From contig JAFGFG010000009.1 of the NCBI GenBank assembly GCA_016931255.1, positions 1-64,000 on the forward strand: a stretch of 64,000 nucleotides of DNA, given 5' to 3'. Made by a program: the position numbers and the translations under genes. The notes beneath the pieces are model-generated. The model saw only the letters and a list, made by a program, of their open reading frames with translations, was not told where the DNA came from and did not search any database. This DNA comes from Candidatus Aenigmatarchaeota archaeon (GTDB lineage: Archaea > Aenigmatarchaeota > Aenigmatarchaeia > QMZP01 > JAFGSV01). Shown one piece after another: positions 59,877 through 64,000 of this stretch; the stretch's first letter is position 1; each line of letters opens with the position of its first letter.

Positions 59877-60530
59877 ATGAAGGCTTCATTTCCCGGCATC
59901 AATACGTGGCTATGGACGATTCTTACCATAATAGTGGTCGCAATGGCTCTGTACTGGGCAATGGGCCAGTTCGACAACATGGAACTGTCAAAAGCAACAG
60001 GAAGCACGGACCTTGCTATAGACACGGTCGTCTACTCAGAGGCGTATCCCCAGGTTTCCCAGAGCCAGATGGTAAGATACCTTCAGGATAACGGTGGGGA
60101 GCAGCTGAAGGACAAGGGACTTGCATTTTACAGGCTCGGTGTCCAGTACAATACTGACCCGGCATTCGCTGTGGCTGTCTCAAGGAAGGAGACATCGCTT
60201 GGGAAGGACACGTGCCAGCACATAAGCAGTGACTGCAACAACTTCTTCTGCATCAAGGACACTACTGGAAATAGTCCCTGCGGCATATGGGCATCATATG
60301 CAACGCCTGAGGACAGCATTGATGCGTTCTACAAGCTTATTGAGTATTACAAGGAAAGGGGGCAGGATACCATAAGCGAGATTGCATGCGGTCCTGGCTC
60401 AGGGTTCAGCCACAGCTCAGGTGATTACTGCTACTGCGAGAAGGGAGGCTCTTTCTGCCCTACATGGGTAAGCGGCACGTCAAGCGTGCCTGCATTCACA
60501 GCGGAAATCCGTAACTATATGGCAGTATGA
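59877..60530 (+). CDS. Membrane-anchored GH73-like glucosaminidase (lysozyme-fold) protein
   Basis: 217 residues. An N-terminal transmembrane helix (~12-29) is followed by a linker and a lysozyme-like domain. AVAVSRKETSLGK places a catalytic-type glutamate at residue 105, and NNFFCIKD (121-128) matches the NNLFGIK element of GH73 N-acetylglucosaminidases. Six or more cysteines suggest disulfides outside the cell. GH73 enzymes cleave the glycan strand of bacterial peptidoglycan. In an archaeon the target may be a foreign cell wall or an unusual own polymer. An M23-like peptidase follows 2 kb downstream, and a VirB1-like role beside the ATPase is conceivable. Confidence 0.78.
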   Translation: MKASFPGINTWLWTILTIIVVAMALYWAMGQFDNMELSKATGSTDLAIDTVVYSEAYPQVSQSQMVRYLQDNGGEQLKDKGLAFYRLGVQYNTDPAFAVAVSRKETSLGKDTCQHISSDCNNFFCIKDTTGNSPCGIWASYATPEDSIDAFYKLIEYYKERGQDTISEIACGPGSGFSHSSGDYCYCEKGGSFCPTWVSGTSSVPAFTAEIRNYMAV

Positions 60531-60556
60531 TATATTAGACCAGTGCAAATATTATT

Positions 60557-60673
60557 ATGGGAAAGATGAAGGCCATAATCGCTGACATGGGAATGGGTAT
60601 GATAGAGCTTATCCTGACAATAGCAGTCATAGCGATAATAACAGGCTATGTCATAATGATGATGTCGTCTTAA
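60557..60673 (+). CDS. Minimal prepilin-like peptide (38 aa)
   Basis: ATG 60557 to TAA 60673. MGKMKAIIADMG|MGMIELILTI shows a type IV prepilin pattern: basic leader, Gly12 before the predicted cleavage, and Glu at +5 of the mature part. The mature peptide would be only 26 residues, little more than the polymerising helix. It sits between the glucosaminidase and a cysteine-rich surface protein, all co-directional. Confidence 0.55.
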   Translation: MGKMKAIIADMGMGMIELILTIAVIAIITGYVIMMMSS

Positions 60674-60703
60674 GTTTTAAGACTGTTTCGCCAAGAATAA
60701 TAT

Positions 60704-61318
60704 ATGAAAAAGGGAAACGAACTGATGGCGAAGCCCCTCATGGCAGTGATGAGCCTGATCCTTTTCATCATGGTGCTGGTTTTCATGTATATCCAGCTCT
60801 CTTCAATCCTTTCTGGACCCTGCTGGAAGGAGACAATGAAGGGGCTTGAATTCTTCAAGAGGGAGACAAACGACGACCCAAGGCTCGTTATGGACCCTGA
60901 ATGCATGGAAAAGACAATCTTCACTTCCAGTCCCGTTGTCTGCAAGCTGGCGTGCAGCAGGATTGATGACGGGGAGAGGATGAGGGAGTGCTCGGCCAAG
61001 TGCTCAGTCAATGCTTCCGACAGCGGAAAGACATTCATAATAGCTGTCCCACTGGACAGGGGGATTCTTAAGAGAACATCGCAGGCTGTAAGCAATCGCA
61101 ATGTCGAATGGATATTTCCAGACAAGATGGAGGTTTTCGTTGCTGACTGTACAATAAGCGACCTGGCAGGATTCACCGGCGAAGACGGGAACAGCGTCTG
61201 CACGAAGGACGGCAATTCGTGGGAATGCTTCCCACAGGAAGAATCTGCGACATACCTGCTCAAGATGACAGTCAGCACAGGAGACATTTGCACCATTGAA
61301 GGGCTAAGGACTGTTTAG
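60704..61318 (+). CDS. Single-helix cysteine-rich surface protein (204 aa)
   Basis: A short basic N-terminus, one membrane helix (~12-35, MAVMSLILFIMVLVFMYIQL), then an outside domain with about ten cysteines (CWKETM, CMEK, CKLACSRIDDGERMRECSAKC). The layout matches minor pilins or pilus-associated proteins, but no family is recognised. 13 nt precede the next gene. Confidence 0.65.
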   Translation: MKKGNELMAKPLMAVMSLILFIMVLVFMYIQLSSILSGPCWKETMKGLEFFKRETNDDPRLVMDPECMEKTIFTSSPVVCKLACSRIDDGERMRECSAKCSVNASDSGKTFIIAVPLDRGILKRTSQAVSNRNVEWIFPDKMEVFVADCTISDLAGFTGEDGNSVCTKDGNSWECFPQEESATYLLKMTVSTGDICTIEGLRTV

Positions 61319-61331
61319 CGTTTGTGGTCTT

Positions 61332-61766
61332 ATGGAAAGCAGCAGAAGCATGGTTGCGGTTATATTCGCCCTGATACTCGTAATGATATACTGGGTTGCG
61401 TGCGTATACGTACTTAACCCAATCCTTCGCGCGGAAAGCTCGTATGTTGAGCAGAAGATGTCATTCTACATAGATACGATGTCTTCTGTGAGCAGCGGCT
61501 CAGTCAAAGTGGAGATACCAAAGAACACTGTCAGCGCAATAAGCGTTGAGAAGCTCGCTAAAGGTGATTACGATGACTACACGATTCCTGAAGACGGCTG
61601 GTACGTGGTGGTAGCATACAGGATTGCAGGAACTCTGAACAAAGGCGTAAGCAGGATAAACTCGTACCCTGATGACGACAATATCAGAAAGACATTTACG
61701 TCCCCTGAAGACTTCTGCATAATAAAGAATGCGGACATGGATTACGCGGTGGTGGGAAAATGCTGA
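61332..61766 (+). CDS. Single-helix surface protein (144 aa)
   Basis: An N-terminal hydrophobic segment (MVAVIFALILVMIYWVACVYVL) and a soluble domain of ~110 residues with two late cysteines. Overlaps the next gene by 7 nt, so translation is probably coupled. No family recognised; likely a pilus-like or envelope component from context. Confidence 0.65.
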   Translation: MESSRSMVAVIFALILVMIYWVACVYVLNPILRAESSYVEQKMSFYIDTMSSVSSGSVKVEIPKNTVSAISVEKLAKGDYDDYTIPEDGWYVVVAYRIAGTLNKGVSRINSYPDDDNIRKTFTSPEDFCIIKNADMDYAVVGKC

Positions 61767-62593
61767 AAGGGCAGCTGGACATAGACATAGAGTTCATGGG
61801 AGGAACCATAATATTCGTGTTCTTCGCGATGATATTCTTCTCGATGCTTCTCTTCCCGATAGTCGCCAACAGCAGCGTGACATCAAGGGTTCACAATTCA
61901 GTGGACCAGCTCTCTTTCTCAAACCTAGCTGAGGCTTACATAGAGAGGGACTACGCCAACGAGAACGGAGTGCCGGATTTCCTCAGGATGTCTCTGGACA
62001 CGAACCTGCTTAAATCGTTCCGTAATTTTGTGCTTTTCGAGCAGATTCCGTCAGGAAGGTTCATATTTCCAAAATATTCAGTGATGAGCATGAATCCGGA
62101 TGATTCGATCGGGCATGATACATACGGCATAACGTGGACTGGTTTCGAGAACACAAAGCCCGGAGACATACTGATACCTGTCGGCAAGATTTCGCTTGTC
62201 GATGTCCACAGGAATGGCTCGCTTGTCATAATCGATGTGTATGATTATCCCAGATGCTCGACAGGCACTTCAGAAAGAACCGGCCTCACAGTGTATCCGC
62301 TGTGTTCATCAGTGTCTGAAGCCAGTATCGTAGACTCGGAATCAGCACGCGACGAACTCATACTTTCAGTCATAAACGGCGCATTTCCCGGCACGGTATT
62401 CTTCATGCGCGCAGCCAAAGACATAATGGTTTCTGACATCATGCAATCCTTCAAGGGATATGTGAGCGCGACGTGCGAAGACAGCGGGGAACATAATGTT
62501 TGCATAAGAAAATTTAGTGATTACACTACTGCCACGAGGATTCATGTTGAAATTACTCCAGGAGGTTTCTTTTGGTATGAAAGCGGCGATTAA
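61760..62593 (+). CDS. Single-helix surface protein (277 aa)
   Basis: MLKGQLDIDIEFMGGTIIFVFFAMIFFSMLLF gives an amphipathic start and one membrane helix (~15-35). The soluble outside domain has a few cysteines (YPRCSTG, YPLCSS, ATCEDSGEHNVC). A Gly-Gly pair precedes the helix. No family recognised. It overlaps the M23 gene by 17 nt. Confidence 0.65.
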   Translation: MLKGQLDIDIEFMGGTIIFVFFAMIFFSMLLFPIVANSSVTSRVHNSVDQLSFSNLAEAYIERDYANENGVPDFLRMSLDTNLLKSFRNFVLFEQIPSGRFIFPKYSVMSMNPDDSIGHDTYGITWTGFENTKPGDILIPVGKISLVDVHRNGSLVIIDVYDYPRCSTGTSERTGLTVYPLCSSVSEASIVDSESARDELILSVINGAFPGTVFFMRAAKDIMVSDIMQSFKGYVSATCEDSGEHNVCIRKFSDYTTATRIHVEITPGGFFWYESGD

Positions 62594-63632
62594 CCTCATA
62601 GGCCTGGTGACAATAGGCACAGCACTGGCAGCTGTTATAATCATGATACACGGTGTTCCGCATGCATCTGAGATGATCAAGGTGAACTCAGAGACATCGG
62701 CCTATATCAACGTCAACGACGAGACATCGAAGCTCATGCCGATACTCGAATCAGGCAACATCAGCTTTGCTGCAATAGACCAGCTTGCATGCGATGTCCT
62801 CGGAATCACATACCACTATCAGGATGACTACATCGATGCTGTACTCAAATCCATGGATGCAGGAATCATAGTTTACGCAGGAGGTATGGAGAAGAAAACA
62901 TACGGCAATGAGAAGAGCGACAAACTGTTCGCTGATATACCTCTTCCCGGAGGGAAAATCGGAAACATCGCGCTCATGGTCGACATACCGCGGTCAATTT
63001 CAGAGGCAAGCTTCGGCTCCAATTGGATATGGCCGCTTGAGACACTCACCGGTATGCATGTCAGTCACTGCTACGGCGAATACAGAGAGCTCAGCGACGG
63101 CTCAACCTATACGCATTCCGGTGTGGACCTTGGCGGTAATATCGGAGACAATGTGCATGCCGTGGCTGACGGAGAAGTCATATTCGTATGCGATAATGAT
63201 GAGAGAGAACTGACAGATGAGGAGAAGAACGCACGCATAAAGGGTAACTGCAGCGGATACGGTAACAACATAATAATAAAGCACGCTGGCCTGTATGCCA
63301 GATATTCGCATCTGCACACGGAAAATGGCGTGCTCGTCTCAGTAGGGGACATAGTCACGCAGAATCAGATTATTGGCAGGATGGGAAGCACGGGCCGTTC
63401 CTTCGGCGCGCATCTCGATTTCAAGGTGTATTCATACGAACCCTATGCCAATGGCGCGTCAGGATATGATGCCAATATAGACCCACTCTGCATGTACACG
63501 CCTGAATATCTTAAGAACGTAGTGAAGCTCACGTACGAGGAAAATGACAAGGACTGCCAGCAGTCGAAGCTGTGCATAAAGTACAGGCCGTCCATTTACA
63601 CAGACATTGTCGAGGAGGACCTTACAATATAG
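62577..63632 (+). CDS. Membrane-anchored M23 (LytM-like) peptidase-fold protein
   Basis: 351 residues. An N-terminal membrane helix (~5-25), a linker domain, and from ~165 an M23 domain: THSGVDLGG (H180, D184), YARYSHLHTENG (H245) and SFGAHLDFKV (H279-x-D281). In M23 endopeptidases the last motif is normally H-x-H, so the second zinc-ligand histidine is aspartate here, and activity may be altered. M23 enzymes cleave peptide cross-links of peptidoglycan. A strong AGGAGGT before ATG 62577 fixes the start. It belongs to the same run as the GH73-like protein. Confidence 0.82.
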   Translation: MKAAINLIGLVTIGTALAAVIIMIHGVPHASEMIKVNSETSAYINVNDETSKLMPILESGNISFAAIDQLACDVLGITYHYQDDYIDAVLKSMDAGIIVYAGGMEKKTYGNEKSDKLFADIPLPGGKIGNIALMVDIPRSISEASFGSNWIWPLETLTGMHVSHCYGEYRELSDGSTYTHSGVDLGGNIGDNVHAVADGEVIFVCDNDERELTDEEKNARIKGNCSGYGNNIIIKHAGLYARYSHLHTENGVLVSVGDIVTQNQIIGRMGSTGRSFGAHLDFKVYSYEPYANGASGYDANIDPLCMYTPEYLKNVVKLTYEENDKDCQQSKLCIKYRPSIYTDIVEEDLTI

Positions 63633-63640
63633 GTGATGCT

Positions 63641-64000
63641 ATGCGAAAAGGAAATGTTGCTAATATAGTGTATGCAGCGGGGTTGGTTATAATGTTTATT
63701 ATAAGCGTTTATTACATTCTTCCTGCTCTCTCGAACACTGATAAGAATCCTGTCATGGTGATGGTGGACAATACAGTTTACCTACTCAAGGATTCCGCAG
63801 AGGTCGCGAAGTCATTTGTGGACAATTCAGCCCGGTATTCACTCTATCAGGCGGTGTATTCCAATTCACTGAAAGGCGGCATGAATCAGACAGTAAATGC
63901 TGTCAGCATAGGCGGTACAACATATGAGCTATGGTATGACGGTGCAGATGTCTCGCCTGACGAGGTGAGAATAAAGGAAGAGCTGCGCAAGACTTTCAGT
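63641..64000 (+). CDS. Single-helix surface protein, 5' part (runs past window end)
   Basis: ATG 63641 continues open to the window edge (120 codons seen). MRKGNVANIVYAAGLVIMFIISVYYILPAL gives a basic start and one membrane helix, followed by a soluble outside part. AGGTGA precedes ATG by a few bases. The surface-protein run continues beyond the window. Confidence 0.7.
   Translation, partial: MRKGNVANIVYAAGLVIMFIISVYYILPALSNTDKNPVMVMVDNTVYLLKDSAEVAKSFVDNSARYSLYQAVYSNSLKGGMNQTVNAVSIGGTTYELWYDGADVSPDEVRIKEELRKTFS

Overview
The window is archaeal chromosome. It carries the 5' part of an archaeal 16S rRNA gene (minus strand), archaeal/eukaryotic-type information genes (TrpRS, TyrRS, aIF2-alpha, aIF5A with deoxyhypusine synthase, TFB, RpoF, ABCE1, SRP54, eL21, eL33, eL42, eS27, Pus10, Trm1, TrmI, diphthine synthase) and TATA-box promoters, many apparently giving leaderless transcripts. 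Genes are tightly packed, with ATGA overlaps and zero-gap convergent ends. Many proteins have no recognisable relatives. Together this suggests a small-genome archaeon, possibly of a DPANN-type lineage, but I cannot place it more precisely.

Layout. 1-2.1 kb: 16S gene, its promoter, tRNA-His, a DEDD exonuclease and tRNA-Leu. 2.1-5.7 kb: TrpRS and TyrRS with an AT-rich LAGLIDADG endonuclease gene wedged between them. 5.8-12.3 kb: deoxyhypusine synthase with pyruvoyl arginine decarboxylase, two membrane proteins, a beta-CASP nuclease, RNA 3' cyclase, an acyltransferase and a phosphoesterase. 12.3-13.8 kb: tRNA-Ala, -Val, -Gly and -Ser around a DedA protein. 13.9-18.8 kb: housekeeping genes (Sua5, DUF368, eL33, Trm1) and two paralogous unknowns. 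18.8-25.9 kb: an unrecognised operon (566-aa protein, 600-aa TIM barrel with an insert, nucleotidyltransferase-HEPN fusion) facing a RecA-like ATPase, CMP kinase and a second endonuclease IV-like barrel. 25.9-46.3 kb: mostly translation, transcription and RNA-modification genes, plus a PEPCK-fold protein and a 29-residue acidic ORF. 46.5-48.3 kb: a three-gene cassette with an HEXXH protein. 48.3-64 kb: a type IV pilus/secretion-like locus with a VirB11/TadA-class ATPase, a TadC-class platform protein, coiled-coil proteins, pilin-like peptides, single-helix surface proteins, a GH73-like glucosaminidase, an M23-like endopeptidase and a 962-aa protein with calcium-loop-like repeats.

Two things stand out. 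First, all six tRNA genes are interrupted, with seven introns in total. These include one in a D-loop and two in T-loops, and three copies of an imperfect inverted repeat lie just 3' of, or inside, these genes. Second, the pilus-like locus carries two peptidoglycan-hydrolase-like enzymes, unexpected in an organism that otherwise looks archaeal. It may be a surface machine acting on another cell's wall or on an unusual envelope polymer.
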